Shown piece after piece: positions 1 through 9,516 of a stretch of 64,000 nucleotides of DNA. The position numbers and the translations under genes were made by a program. Numbering within the stretch: position 1 is the stretch's first letter; every line of letters begins with the position of its first letter. The notes beneath the pieces were generated by a model. The model saw nothing but the letters and a program-made list of their open reading frames with translations, was not told the DNA's origin and did no database searches. Source of the stretch: Sphingorhabdus sp. Alg239-R122 (GTDB taxonomy: Bacteria; Pseudomonadota; Alphaproteobacteria; Sphingomonadales; Sphingomonadaceae); contig NZ_UNRC01000006.1 of assembly GCF_900537065.1 (NCBI RefSeq), positions 104,835 to 168,834 of the forward strand, given 5' to 3'.

Positions 1-46
1 CCGGCGGTTTCCCGCTGGGCCTTCCACATCTTCTATAAAGCAAATA

Positions 47-793
47 TTATTCGCTGCTGCCCAGGAAGCTGAGCAGGAACTGGAACATATTGATGAAGTC
101 CAGATAGAGGCTGAGCGCGCCCATGATGATATATTTGCCCATCATGTCCGTGCCCGCCACATGGCTGTACATGGATTTGAGGCGCTGTGTATCATAGGCG
201 GTGAGGCCTGCGAAAATGAATACGCCAATCGCGCTTACCACATAATGCATGGCTGGAGACTGCAGCCAGATGTTGATGAGCATGGCCACAATCAGGCCGA
301 TCACGCCCATAATCAGGAAGCTGCCCCAACCGGACAGGTCTTTCTTGGTGGTGTAGCCCCATAGGCTAAGCCCTGCAAAAGCAGCGGATGTCGCAAAAAA
401 TGTCTGCGCGATCGAAGACCCTGTATAGCGCAGGAAAATCGTCGACAGGCTAAGCCCCATCAGGACCGCGAAGCCCCAGAAAAGCGCTTGCAGTGTGAAT
501 GTGGACATTTTCTGTGCGCCAAAGCTCATCGCGAAAACAATGGCCAGAGGCGACAGGATGATGATCCAGGGCAGAAAACCGCCGCCGCCAAATACCTGCG
601 CAGCCATGCCGGAACTGGCAAACAGCATGGCAACAATACCGGTCAGCAGTACGCCGCTTGCCATATAGTTATAGATGGACAGCATGTATGAACGCAGGCC
701 TGCGTCATAGGCCGCTGTATCAACAGTGCCCGCCTGCGTGCCAAAGCTGGTGCGCGGGGCATCAGTGGAACGGGGATCTGGCCAATTTGCCAT
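47..793 (-). CDS. Bax inhibitor-1/YccA family membrane protein
   Basis: An integral inner-membrane protein of 248 residues. A soluble N-terminus of about 30 residues is followed by seven hydrophobic segments, ending in the charged tail typical of the Bax inhibitor-1 (YccA/YbhL) family. Bacterial members are linked to membrane-protease control and possibly calcium leak, but the role here is not established. I chose the ATG at 793 because AAAGGAG lies 10 bases upstream; a TTG at 802 would sit almost on top of that ribosome binding site. It is transcribed away from the DUF350 and protease genes. The family call is firm; the function is only the family's. Confidence 0.9.
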   Translation of the reverse strand: MANWPDPRSTDAPRTSFGTQAGTVDTAAYDAGLRSYMLSIYNYMASGVLLTGIVAMLFASSGMAAQVFGGGGFLPWIIILSPLAIVFAMSFGAQKMSTFTLQALFWGFAVLMGLSLSTIFLRYTGSSIAQTFFATSAAFAGLSLWGYTTKKDLSGWGSFLIMGVIGLIVAMLINIWLQSPAMHYVVSAIGVFIFAGLTAYDTQRLKSMYSHVAGTDMMGKYIIMGALSLYLDFINMFQFLLSFLGSSE

Positions 794-959
794 AATATTC
801 AAACTCCTTTGCCCGGCTGAAACTCTGGAATAAATGCCGGATAGTCAATATATCGTCTTTCTGCAGATTATTTTCAAGGAAAACCGCAATGAAAATGGTT
901 ATCGCAAAATTAAGCGGCTTTTCTTGATTTCGCCTCTTTTTCGCGCCATTGCAGTGCCT

Positions 960-1382
960 ATGAGCGATCCCACACCGATTATCCAGAGCCTTATAGCCGG
1001 GCTTCCTGTACTTTTGCTGCACCTCGGCAGTGCCACCGCCGTATGGGCGGGCGCTTTGCTGCTATATATCTGGATCACACCGCACCGTGAACTTGCATTG
1101 ATCCGTGAGGGCAATGAGGCAGCGGCAATTTCCTTTGGCGGAGCTGCCATCGGGCTGGCAGTGCCGCTCGCATTCTGCCTGCGCGCATCACTCAATGTCT
1201 GGGATATATTGATCTGGGGCAGTGTCATCCTGGTTTTGCAGCTCATTGCCTTTCGCGTGCTGGATTTCATGCTGAAAGACCTGCCCAAGCGCATTGAAAA
1301 TGACGAGCGCGCAGCGGCCATATTTCTGGCGATGAGCAAATTCGCGGTGGCCGCGCTCAATGCGGCGGCGGTTTCGGGATAA
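960..1382 (+). CDS. DUF350-like small membrane protein
   Basis: A predicted 140-residue protein with four hydrophobic stretches (roughly residues 12-35, 55-75, 83-103 and 122-138). The conserved look of residues 40-90, with an E-G-N-E segment followed by a glycine/alanine-rich helix, resembles DUF350 proteins, whose biochemical role is unknown. The frame is open upstream to 834, but the ATG at 960 starts the protein directly ahead of its first membrane helix. Its TAA stop overlaps the ATG of the next gene by one base (TAATG), so it is probably translationally coupled to the secreted protease. Confidence 0.7.
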   Translation: MSDPTPIIQSLIAGLPVLLLHLGSATAVWAGALLLYIWITPHRELALIREGNEAAAISFGGAAIGLAVPLAFCLRASLNVWDILIWGSVILVLQLIAFRVLDFMLKDLPKRIENDERAAAIFLAMSKFAVAALNAAAVSG

Positions 1383-2212
1383 TGCGCAAGGGCTGCCTGC
1401 CCCTCTTTTTAGGGCTGATTCTACTTCTGATGTGGCTGGATGCAGAGGATCTGCAGGGTCCGGGTATTGATGTCGAACAATATGATGGCGAAGAATGGAC
1501 GGAGGACGATCGGGGGCCAAGGCGGCCTATGCCGCGTAGTGCCGAGCGTTACATTATCCAGGACCAGGGCCCCATGCGTGACAGCCAGGGCACGGCTTTT
1601 TCCGTGGATACGGATGGAGTGTGGCTGACCGCAGAGCATGTCACCCATGGCTGTGACCGTATCGGGATTTTGAAAAATGGCCGGGTAATGCTGGCTGCCC
1701 GCGTCCTGGAAAGCCGCGAAAGTGACGCTTCAATCATCCGTGATGGCCCGGTGAGCAACGCGTCCTTCGCGCTTACCACCACGCGCCCGCGCAGCGGCGA
1801 TCGCGGCTATCATATGGGTTATCCGGGCGGCCGGCCGGTGGTCGTGCAATCGCGCTTCATCGGCGCGGCTCAGGCACAGCGGGGGCTGTCGAGCCGGCGG
1901 TTCGAGCCGATATATGCATGGGCAGAAATTGCACGCATCCCGCGGAACAACAATCCACTGGGCGGGATTAGCGGCGGCCCCACTTTCAACCGGAATGGAC
2001 AGGTTGTGGGCATTAATTCCGCTTCGACTGACCGGCGCGGACGGGTATTAACAACCGATCCCAATGCGGTTAAAAGACTTGTCGATGCGAGCGGCGATGT
2101 GGACGAAATTGGCCGGGCCGGTGCCATTGGCAATGCGAATGATGCCGCTGCCTATTTCCAGCAGTTCATCCGCCGCGGTCTGATTACGCAGGTCTATTGC
2201 GACGTATATTAG
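1382..2212 (+). CDS. Secreted trypsin-like serine protease
   Basis: 276 residues with an N-terminal hydrophobic segment (residues 5-18) that is a signal peptide or membrane anchor. The chymotrypsin-fold catalytic triad can be read: His86 in TAEHVTHGC, Asp115 in ESDASI and Ser197 in GGISGGP. It has no PDZ domain, so it is simpler than DegP/HtrA and more like the short trypsin-like peptidases of envelope quality control. It is coupled to the upstream DUF350 gene through a TAATG overlap, which suggests joint expression. The substrate is unknown. The protease assignment is strong because all three catalytic residues fall in their usual contexts. Confidence 0.82.
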   Translation: MRKGCLPLFLGLILLLMWLDAEDLQGPGIDVEQYDGEEWTEDDRGPRRPMPRSAERYIIQDQGPMRDSQGTAFSVDTDGVWLTAEHVTHGCDRIGILKNGRVMLAARVLESRESDASIIRDGPVSNASFALTTTRPRSGDRGYHMGYPGGRPVVVQSRFIGAAQAQRGLSSRRFEPIYAWAEIARIPRNNNPLGGISGGPTFNRNGQVVGINSASTDRRGRVLTTDPNAVKRLVDASGDVDEIGRAGAIGNANDAAAYFQQFIRRGLITQVYCDVY

Positions 2213-2220
2213 GGGACAGT

Positions 2221-2940
2221 ATGAGCGAACAACTGACAAACGATGCAGTTTCGTCATCCAGGCATATGAGGCGCGGCCTTGCCAGATGCCTGGCCGCTGA
2301 GGCTCTGGGGAGTTTTTTCCTTTTCGCGGCCGTGGTCGGTTCCGGCATTATGGCGGAAAACCTGGCGGGGGGAAATGTCGCCATTGCGTTATTGGGCAAC
2401 ACACTGGCCACCGGGGCGATACTATTCGTGCTTATCACCATTTTGGCCCCGATTTCCGGCGCGCATTTCAACCCCGCGGTTACCATGGTGGCATGGTTGC
2501 GACGTGAACTGCCCGCGCATGAAGGGTTGCTATATGTGCTGTCACAGCTGGCGGGAGGGATATTGGGTATTTTCGCCGCACACCTGATGTTTGATCTCGA
2601 CATTGTGCAGTTTTCCACCAAAACGCGCACCGGTGTTGGCCAGTGGGCCGGGGAGTTTGTGGCCACATTCGGCTTGATTCTCACTATATTGGGTTGTGTG
2701 CGTTTCCGCAGCGAATGGGTCGCCCCTGCGGTTGGCCTCTACATTACGGCGGGATACTGGTTCACCAGTTCTACCAGCTTTGCCAATCCGGCTATAGCTG
2801 TGGCGCGCAGCCTGTCCGACAGTTTTGCCGGGATTGCGCCTGCCGATGTGCCCATGTTCATTGCCGCGCAGCTGGCGGGGGCGTTGTGCGCGGCTTTTGT
2901 CGCAAAATGGATGATTGATCCCGATATCCCCGGCAGTTGA
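2221..2940 (+). CDS. MIP family channel (aquaporin)
   Basis: A 239-residue major intrinsic protein with the six-helix, two-half-helix arrangement. Both selectivity motifs are present: HFNPAV at residues 82-87 and FANPAIAVAR at 187-196, with the usual arginine after the second. The family forms water or small neutral solute pores; the short length and lack of glycerol-facilitator insertions favour an aquaporin-type channel over GlpF. The ATG at 2221 is preferred over an upstream in-frame start at 2197 because AGGGGAC precedes it, nine bases after the stop of the protease gene. It is probably in one transcript with the two genes before it. Confidence 0.9.
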   Translation: MSEQLTNDAVSSSRHMRRGLARCLAAEALGSFFLFAAVVGSGIMAENLAGGNVAIALLGNTLATGAILFVLITILAPISGAHFNPAVTMVAWLRRELPAHEGLLYVLSQLAGGILGIFAAHLMFDLDIVQFSTKTRTGVGQWAGEFVATFGLILTILGCVRFRSEWVAPAVGLYITAGYWFTSSTSFANPAIAVARSLSDSFAGIAPADVPMFIAAQLAGALCAAFVAKWMIDPDIPGS

Positions 2941-3037
2941 TGACAGGAGTGAATAACTGGGCAAATGCCATCGCCCCTTGATTTTATCGTCATCCGCGGC
3001 AAATAGGGCGAAATCATATTTGGAGTTTGAAGACATA

Positions 3038-3325
3038 ATGACCGAAACGAAACAGGATACACCGCCCGACCGCCTGGCTATCAGCCCACGCAGCCCGCAT
3101 TTTGGCGGCGACTTGCTGTCGCGCGGTATCGGCATCCGCTTCAAGGGTGTGGAAAAGAATAATGTTGAGGAATATTGCATTTCCGAAGGCTGGATCCGCG
3201 TTCAGGCGGGCCGGACAATGGACCGCAAGGGTAACCCATTGACGTTGAAACTCAGCGGCCCTGTTGAAGCATGGTTTGAAGATCTGGGTGACAATCCGCC
3301 GGTGGCGAAGAAAGACGGTCGATAA
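3038..3325 (+). CDS. DUF3297 family protein
   Basis: A small soluble protein of 95 residues matching the DUF3297 family by its whole-length pattern: PDRLAI near the start, the FGGDLLSRGIGIRF core, then a segment around VEEYCISEGW and RKGNPLTLKL. The function is unknown. The ATG at 3038 is chosen over the longer open frame from 2978, as it begins the conserved region and follows a purine-rich stretch. A strong palindromic terminator lies 40 bases after the stop. Confidence 0.8.
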   Translation: MTETKQDTPPDRLAISPRSPHFGGDLLSRGIGIRFKGVEKNNVEEYCISEGWIRVQAGRTMDRKGNPLTLKLSGPVEAWFEDLGDNPPVAKKDGR

Positions 3326-3365
3326 GATAGAATCTGCTATATTCAGCATTTAGGCCAAACAATAA

Positions 3366-3399
3366 AAACCCGGCAGTTCCATATGGAACTGCCGGGTTT
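3366..3399. terminator. Bidirectional intrinsic terminator
   Basis: A perfect 34-base palindrome with arms AAACCCGGCAGTTCC and its complement around ATAT. It ends in a T-run on one strand and starts with an A-run on the other. It lies between the convergent DUF3297 and TonB-receptor genes and can end transcription from both. Confidence 0.88.
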
Positions 3400-3422
3400 C
3401 TCACTCCCCAAGCGTGAACTTT

Positions 3423-5699
3423 TTAAAAACGCGTGCCAATCGATACACCGTAAATGCGTGGTTCGTTGACAAAACCTGTCAGGTTGTTGAAGTCAATGCC
3501 GCCAACTGCGCTTTTATCATTTGTAATATTACGGACAAATGCGGCAATGTCCAGTTTCTCATCATCGGTGCGATAGCCAAGACGCAGGCCACCTTCGAGC
3601 AGTTTGTCATCGCTGAATTCAACCGAGTTATAGAGGAAGAACTGGATGCGAGAGCGGTAATACCAGTCGGTAAAGGCATAGATTTCACCATTGCCCACCG
3701 GAACGCCATAGCCTAGCGAACCGCTGACGGTCCATTTAGGGGACTGTGGCAGCTGATTGCCGTCAATTGAGAAAATGCCCGGGCTGCCTGCGCGCTGCGG
3801 GTCGAGCACGGTACAGGCAGAACCACAGCCTTGTGTGAACAGGTTCGGATCGTTGATTTCGGTGTCGTTATAGCCGACGCTCAACGAAAGTTGCAGGTTA
3901 TCAATCGGTGCCGCTTCAAATTCCGCTTCAACACCGTAACCATCCACTTTTGCTGCGTTAATCAGTGTTGCAAAGTTGGCTGTTCCGCCTACGGCAGTCA
4001 GCTGCAGATCAGATGTACTGAAATGATAACCGGTCAGATTGAAGCGCACACGGTTGTCCGCCAGCTGGGTTTTGAAACCCGCTTCGTACGACATGGTTTT
4101 TTCTGAATTAGCGACGGAGATGTCGCGCCCAAAGGCCAGGCGCCCCTGAATGGATGGTGCGCGGTAACCGCGTGCAACGCGCGCGAATAGGTTGATGTCA
4201 TCGCTGACGGGATAACCAAGACTGACATCCCATGTGATTACATCGTCCTTAACGCTCGTGCTGATTGGCGCAACCGGGCCGCCAAAGCCAAGAAAGCCGG
4301 GGCGGTTGTCGACCGGACGTGCCGCGGTAAAGTCGCGCTTGTCATCATTATAACGCGCGCCGGCTTGCAATTTCAGGCCACCCTCAAATTCATAATTGAC
4401 CGATGCGAAAATACCGAATGCTTCACTCTGCTGATCCTGCACGGCAATGGCAGCCGGGGTCACGTCTGTCGGTGTGCCAAAGTCCAGCGTTTCAATTTCC
4501 AGGTCTTCGTCAAAATAGAAAAAGCCAGCCTGATAACCGAAGCCGCCGATATTGTTAGAGGCGACGCGGATTTCCTGTGTGAACTGGCTGAGTGAAGGTA
4601 CATTATCCTGTGTCTGCGCAGAAAAAGGGATAAAGCCGGGACCCTGATCAGGGGCAAACTGATTACCGAAACCGCCATCAATATCGCCGCGGCTCCTGAG
4701 ATCGCCTGTCCAATAGGATGTAATCGAATAGAGCGTGGCTGCACCGAAATCATATTCAAGGTTCAGGCCGGCATTATAGACGTTGAGCTTTTGAAAATTC
4801 AGGCCGTCAGCGCGCACTTCATCGCGCTTGAACGGTGTGCCGGGGCCGGCTGCGCCGTTCAGGTCATTGTTGCCTGTCTGAAAAGTGTTCGCACGGAAGA
4901 TAACGGCGCTGCCATCATAGATGCGGACCTGGCCAACCACGCGTCCAGTAAAACCGCCTGATTCATATTGTAGCTGCAACCTTGCGGCAATGTCGTCATA
5001 GCCACCCTGATTGTCATCGCCCGGCGCATCCAGATTGTCGATCCAGTTGTCACGGTGCTGGTACAGGCCGGACAAGCGGACGGAAAAGCCGTTATCATCT
5101 GCCGCGCCAACGCCCAGCTCGACCTGTGACGTGCCATATGTGCCATAGCTGGCCCGGGCAAAGCCGGCCGTTTCGCCCGGTTTCGTAGTGTCGAATTTGA
5201 CAATGCCAGCCGGTGTATTGCGGCCAAACAGTGTGCCCTGCGGCCCACGCAATACTTCAATGCGGTCAAGGTCGAATACCGGAAAGCCTTTGAGGATCGG
5301 GTTTTCCAGTACAACATCGTCATAGACGACGCTTACCGGCTGCGATGCGTTCAGGTCAAAATCGCTATTGCCCAGACCGCGAATATAAAACCGCGGGAAT
5401 GTACGGCCGAAGGAGCTTTCGACGTTCAGGCTGGGCACACGGCCCGCCAGTGCGCGCACATCTGCGCCAGTCGAGGTTACGGCTTCAAGCGTATCACCGC
5501 CCAGCGTGGCAACTGATACGGGCACTTCCTGCAGGTTCTCCTCGCGCCGCTGTGCGGTCACGACGATTGTGCCAAGGCCACTTTCGGCCTCGGCGGTTTC
5601 CTGTGCGTCCTGTGCAAGTACGGGGGTTGCGGTAAAAGCGCTTGCAAGGCTGATGGCCAGGGCTGCGCGTGAAATACTGGTTGTCGGGGATTTAGTCAT
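3423..5699 (-). CDS. TonB-dependent receptor
   Basis: A 758-residue outer-membrane receptor. A signal peptide (residues 1-30, ending VLAQ) is followed by a TonB box-like segment GTIVVTAQRREENLQEVPVSV (about residues 43-63), the plug domain with the LRGPQGTLFGRN motif, a long beta-barrel, and a C-terminal strand ending in phenylalanine. It imports a ligand in a TonB/ExbBD-dependent manner; the substrate cannot be told from sequence. I chose the ATG at 5699, preceded by AGGAGT, since the longer frame to 5789 adds an unlikely leader. No transporter or catabolic genes flank it, so the neighbours give no clue to substrate. Confidence 0.93.
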   Translation of the reverse strand: MTKSPTTSISRAALAISLASAFTATPVLAQDAQETAEAESGLGTIVVTAQRREENLQEVPVSVATLGGDTLEAVTSTGADVRALAGRVPSLNVESSFGRTFPRFYIRGLGNSDFDLNASQPVSVVYDDVVLENPILKGFPVFDLDRIEVLRGPQGTLFGRNTPAGIVKFDTTKPGETAGFARASYGTYGTSQVELGVGAADDNGFSVRLSGLYQHRDNWIDNLDAPGDDNQGGYDDIAARLQLQYESGGFTGRVVGQVRIYDGSAVIFRANTFQTGNNDLNGAAGPGTPFKRDEVRADGLNFQKLNVYNAGLNLEYDFGAATLYSITSYWTGDLRSRGDIDGGFGNQFAPDQGPGFIPFSAQTQDNVPSLSQFTQEIRVASNNIGGFGYQAGFFYFDEDLEIETLDFGTPTDVTPAAIAVQDQQSEAFGIFASVNYEFEGGLKLQAGARYNDDKRDFTAARPVDNRPGFLGFGGPVAPISTSVKDDVITWDVSLGYPVSDDINLFARVARGYRAPSIQGRLAFGRDISVANSEKTMSYEAGFKTQLADNRVRFNLTGYHFSTSDLQLTAVGGTANFATLINAAKVDGYGVEAEFEAAPIDNLQLSLSVGYNDTEINDPNLFTQGCGSACTVLDPQRAGSPGIFSIDGNQLPQSPKWTVSGSLGYGVPVGNGEIYAFTDWYYRSRIQFFLYNSVEFSDDKLLEGGLRLGYRTDDEKLDIAAFVRNITNDKSAVGGIDFNNLTGFVNEPRIYGVSIGTRF

Positions 5700-5892
5700 C
5701 GGAAATAACTCCTGAAAAGGCGGTGGAAGCGTGACGATGTATATTTTAAAGAATCGATTATTCGCTGGCGCGTTCAAAGCCGATATCATACCTCACGTCA
5801 ACGCAAGAGCGCTGGCTCTCTGCGATATCTCCACATGGTGTTGCGTATATGTGACGTATTTATGACTATATCTGGTGCCAGAAGCTATAAGG

Positions 5893-7281
5893 CTAGAAAC
5901 TCATTTCATCATAAATCCGGCTGACATCGCCGTTCCATGCCCCGTGATAGCGCTCCAGCAGGTGTTCGGCGGGGGTCTTGCCGCTGCTGACAATTTCGCG
6001 CAGCGGGTCGAGGAAGCCACTTTCATTATCGCCGCTACTGTTCAGCTCGCCGCGTGCGGTCAGGCCTGCCGACGCGATATCAAGCACTTCACGCGCTATA
6101 TCAAGCAGCTTGCCACCACCCGCAATAGGCGCTTCAAAGCCCATTTTCGGAACATTGTCACGCAGCGCCTGCCGTTCATCCAGCGTCCAGTCTTTGACAA
6201 GGTCCCATGCGGCGTCCAGTGCGCTCTGGTCATAGAGCAGTCCGACCCAGAAAGCGGGCAGCGCGCAGATCCGGTTCCACGGCCCGCCATCCGCGCCGCG
6301 CATTTCCAGGAAGCTTTTCAGGCGCACTTCGGGAAAGGCGGTGGACAGGTGATCATTCCAATCGTCCATTGTGGGTTTTTCGCCCGGCAGGATGGAGAGC
6401 TCACCTTTCAGGAAATCCCGGAAGCTTAGTCCAGCTGCATCCAGATACTGGCCATCGCGGTAGACAAAGTACATCGGCACATCGAGCATATATTCGGCAT
6501 AGCGTTGATAGCCGAAACCATCCTCAAACACGAACGGTAACATACCGGTGCGCGCTGCGTCAGTGTCGGACCAGATATGGCTGCGATAGCTTAAATAGCC
6601 ATTGGGCTTGCCCTCGGTGAAAGGCGAATTGGCGAACAGTGCGGTGGCGAGTGGCTGTAGTGCCAGCCCCACGCGGAATTTCTGTGCCATATCGGCCTCA
6701 GAGCTGTAGTCGAGATTGACCTGTATCGTGCAGGTGCGCAGCATCATGTCGAGACCCAGATTGCCGACCTTCGGCATGTGGTTCATCATGATCTTATAGC
6801 GCCCCTTGGGCATGACGGGCAGGTCGCTGCGCGCTTTATCTGGCCACATGCCGAGGCCCAGAAAGCCTTTGCCGGTTTTTGCGCCAATCGCCTTTACCTG
6901 GGTCAGATGACGGCCGGTTTCGGCGCAGGTCTGATGCAGATTGCAAAGCGGCGCGCCGGAGAGTTCAAGCTGTCCAGCAGGTTCCAGGCTGACATTTCCG
7001 TCCGCGCCTTTCAGCGCAATGACATTACTTGTGCCATCTTCGGATTTCTCCTCGACCGGTTCCCAACCAAATTCGGTGAGCGCGTGGAGCAGGTCGCGAA
7101 TACCGCCTTTTTCGGTATAGCTGGGGGCGTGATGGTCGCCTGTGCAATAGACGAATTTTTCATGCTCGGTCCCGATCCGCCATGTATGTTTCGGCTTTTC
7201 GCCGGACTGCATGGGGTGTAAAAGCTGGTCAAAGCTTTCGATGACAGGATCATTGCGATCTGAAACTGATTTCGTGCTCAT
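5893..7281 (-). CDS. gshA: Glutamate-cysteine ligase, plant/alphaproteobacterial type
   Basis: The 462-residue enzyme catalyses the ATP-dependent first step of glutathione synthesis, joining glutamate and cysteine. It matches the plant-like GCS2-related class of alphaproteobacteria from WRIGTEHEKF near residue 30 through GRYKIMMNHMPKVG to the C-terminal LLERYHGAWNGDVSRIYDE. ATG 7281 is taken as the start; a TTG 21 bases upstream is possible but poorly spaced from any ribosome binding site. Upstream lie three 17-base tandem repeats and then the DUF11 protein gene. In related genomes gshA usually sits next to rsmE, here about 2.4 kb away. Confidence 0.93.
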   Translation of the reverse strand: MSTKSVSDRNDPVIESFDQLLHPMQSGEKPKHTWRIGTEHEKFVYCTGDHHAPSYTEKGGIRDLLHALTEFGWEPVEEKSEDGTSNVIALKGADGNVSLEPAGQLELSGAPLCNLHQTCAETGRHLTQVKAIGAKTGKGFLGLGMWPDKARSDLPVMPKGRYKIMMNHMPKVGNLGLDMMLRTCTIQVNLDYSSEADMAQKFRVGLALQPLATALFANSPFTEGKPNGYLSYRSHIWSDTDAARTGMLPFVFEDGFGYQRYAEYMLDVPMYFVYRDGQYLDAAGLSFRDFLKGELSILPGEKPTMDDWNDHLSTAFPEVRLKSFLEMRGADGGPWNRICALPAFWVGLLYDQSALDAAWDLVKDWTLDERQALRDNVPKMGFEAPIAGGGKLLDIAREVLDIASAGLTARGELNSSGDNESGFLDPLREIVSSGKTPAEHLLERYHGAWNGDVSRIYDEMSF

Positions 7282-7320
7282 GCGCTCTGGTTTAGAAAGC
7301 AAGGCCCTTCAACGCCAGCA

Positions 7321-7371
7321 AAAAAAACCAGGCCGGTAAAAAACCCAGACCAGTAAAAAAGCCAGAACGGT
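7321..7371. repeat. Three 17-bp near-identical tandem repeats
   Basis: Three consecutive 17-base units, each a run of A followed by a CCAG-type core and ending in GGT or AGT: AAAAAAACCAGGCCGGT, AAAAAACCCAGACCAGT and AAAAAAGCCAGAACGGT. A fourth partial AAAAAG follows. They lie in the non-coding gap just upstream of gshA and downstream of the DUF11 gene. The regular A-tracts could bend DNA or reflect slippage; a regulatory role is not shown. Confidence 0.8.
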
Positions 7372-7419
7372 AAAAAGACTGTCAGCGCCGAAGGTTTATG
7401 ACGTCAGCACGGGATTAGA

Positions 7420-9516
7420 TCAGTCGACAGTCGCCTGGAATGTCAGGGCAAATGTGGAGGCAGGGCCCAGGTTGGTGGCGGACATGCCGATAGTTGTGCC
7501 GCTGATCGAGGCCCCGAATGGATCGCTTTCATCCGCACCTGTCGCATCGTCATCTTCGGTATCAGGCGTCGCGTTGCAGCCTGTTCCGGTGCGCAGTGAC
7601 CCTGGATTATAAGTGATATTGGCCGGCAGGTTATCGACAGCGGAAATATTTTCCGCCGTCGCCGAACCTGAATTGTTGATCAGGATGCAGTAATTGATGA
7701 CTGCGCCCGGTATCGCCTTGGGATCGGTGGTACCATTAGCGGGGTCGCTGACGACAGAGCTTAACTTGGTCACGGACAGCGTGGTTTCAGGGTTGCAATA
7801 ATTGAAATCGAACAGCGTAGCTGCCTGGCCGTCCGGGTCGGCGGGCGCCGTGGTGTGGTTGCCATAGACGAATGTTACCGTATCGACAGGTGAGGTGAAT
7901 GTGACCCAGACATTGCCGTCTGCAGAGTTGCCCGCCGCGCCAGCATCACCAATGGCGGTGTTGCCAACGACATAATTGGCAATGCCGTTGGTCAAGGTGG
8001 GCATCACTGCCGTGCCATTATAGCTGCCGGTAATGGTCACTTTGTCCGCAAAGTCATTATTGCCAAAATCCACATCAAGCACGACAAATTGCAGTGCCGG
8101 GACGGCTGTTGGCAGTGTAATCACTGTTGTTGCTGTCTGCGAACGGTTGGTAAATTCCAGAAACTGGTACAGCCCGGCCTGTGTGGCGCCGAAACCACCT
8201 GTGTTGTCAGAAGTGATTGCAGGCGCACCATTGGCAAAAGCGCCGTCGGTTGTCAGTGCATAGTTGATGCTACCGATATTGGGCACGGTATAGCTGTTAT
8301 TGGTTGTACCCGATACCCATGTCCGGGCGTTCCAGTCGGTCAGAGTATTGCTTGCCGGGCAGCTAAGCGTGGGCGGTGTGCCGGCGACACGCGTGCCACT
8401 CACGGTAAAGCTTACAGAGGCATAATCATCTTCGCTTGCCACACCATTATTTACGGTGGAATCGATATCGACAATCGAACTCGCGGTAATCTCGGCGGTG
8501 TTGGTCACTGTCGCGCCCGATGTTGCGTCGACAGTGCCGGAAATGGTGATTGACCGGGTGGCGCCTATCGGCACTGTCCCGACATTCCATATACCGGTAA
8601 CATCATTATAGCTTCCCGTACCACTGGCGCTGGCGAAGGTGAAGCCTGCAGGCAATATGTCAGTTACTTCCACACCATTGGCAGTTCCAGTGGAAGCACC
8701 CGAATTGCTTACAGACAGTGTGTAGCTGACCGCCGTTCCATTGGCGGGGGTAGCATTGCTCACTGTCTTGGAAAGTGACAAGTCGGCATTGGGAGGCGTA
8801 TCATACTGGAAATCGGACAGGCCGATATACTGGTTCGGACCACTGGGGTCGCCCGTCTGAGACTGGCCGGAAAAATAGACGATACGCACGCGTTTGATCG
8901 CGGTGGCACCGAAATTGATGGTGACGTCACCCGCAGTGCTGGACAGACTGGAAGAGCTGTTGCCCAGAAAGCCGGTCATATACCCGTTGCTGACCCGCGA
9001 ATTGGTAGTGCCCGTGGTATAGAAAGCGGCGGTATTTGCCGCGTTCTGGAATACGCCGCTGCCTGTGTCATAATAGACTTCGACTGCATCCTGCGCAGCG
9101 TTTACATTCCGGTCAACATCCAGCAGGCGGAATGTGAGGCCAGTGACATTGGCGTCAAACGTGTAGGTTGTGGTGATCTTATCATCCGCATCATAGGCGC
9201 TATTATCAAAGTTATAAAGCAGCGGCCCGGTCTGCGTACTGATATTACCAGTATAATAGGACAGAAAGCCGGTCGAATATGTGGGTGTAAACGTACCGCC
9301 ATCGGTGGAACTCGTCTGGTTGACTGTGATAGTGCGACCCCCGGCGGTGAGTGTATCGCCATCGGGCACGGCCTGGAAATTGCCCAACCCCAGATTGGTC
9401 CAGTCCGCCGTTGTGGTTTGCGCATGCACGGATTGCGGCATGCCGGCCATCAGGACCAGCAGGACCAATAAAAACCACGTTTTTACAACATGTAAGTGCG
9501 TATCGTGCGTGACCAC
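7420..9516 (-). CDS. Secreted DUF11-repeat surface protein
   Basis: A 698-residue secreted protein. A signal peptide (about residues 10-32, ending VHAQ) is followed by a beta-rich domain (residues 35-245), a first DUF11-type domain (about 247-375, starting ADLSLSKTVSNATPANG), a second beta-rich domain (about 385-580) and a second DUF11-like domain ending in TFALTFQATVD. DUF11 domains are Ig-like repeats of cell-surface proteins. There is no LPXTG, PEP-CTERM or autotransporter signal. GTG 9516 is the apparent start, with GGGA upstream. It separates gshA from rsmE and shows no metabolic link to either, so it looks like an insertion into a conserved block. Confidence 0.75.
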   Translation of the reverse strand: MVTHDTHLHVVKTWFLLVLLVLMAGMPQSVHAQTTTADWTNLGLGNFQAVPDGDTLTAGGRTITVNQTSSTDGGTFTPTYSTGFLSYYTGNISTQTGPLLYNFDNSAYDADDKITTTYTFDANVTGLTFRLLDVDRNVNAAQDAVEVYYDTGSGVFQNAANTAAFYTTGTTNSRVSNGYMTGFLGNSSSSLSSTAGDVTINFGATAIKRVRIVYFSGQSQTGDPSGPNQYIGLSDFQYDTPPNADLSLSKTVSNATPANGTAVSYTLSVSNSGASTGTANGVEVTDILPAGFTFASASGTGSYNDVTGIWNVGTVPIGATRSITISGTVDATSGATVTNTAEITASSIVDIDSTVNNGVASEDDYASVSFTVSGTRVAGTPPTLSCPASNTLTDWNARTWVSGTTNNSYTVPNIGSINYALTTDGAFANGAPAITSDNTGGFGATQAGLYQFLEFTNRSQTATTVITLPTAVPALQFVVLDVDFGNNDFADKVTITGSYNGTAVMPTLTNGIANYVVGNTAIGDAGAAGNSADGNVWVTFTSPVDTVTFVYGNHTTAPADPDGQAATLFDFNYCNPETTLSVTKLSSVVSDPANGTTDPKAIPGAVINYCILINNSGSATAENISAVDNLPANITYNPGSLRTGTGCNATPDTEDDDATGADESDPFGASISGTTIGMSATNLGPASTFALTFQATVD

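Noticed and set aside
5875..6429. Plus-strand open frame of 184 codons over gshA
   Set aside because: It lies wholly antisense to the well-supported glutamate-cysteine ligase and has no family likeness.
7321..7371. Possible CRISPR-like array
   Set aside because: The three units are directly adjacent with no spacers, are only 17 bases, and there are no cas genes.
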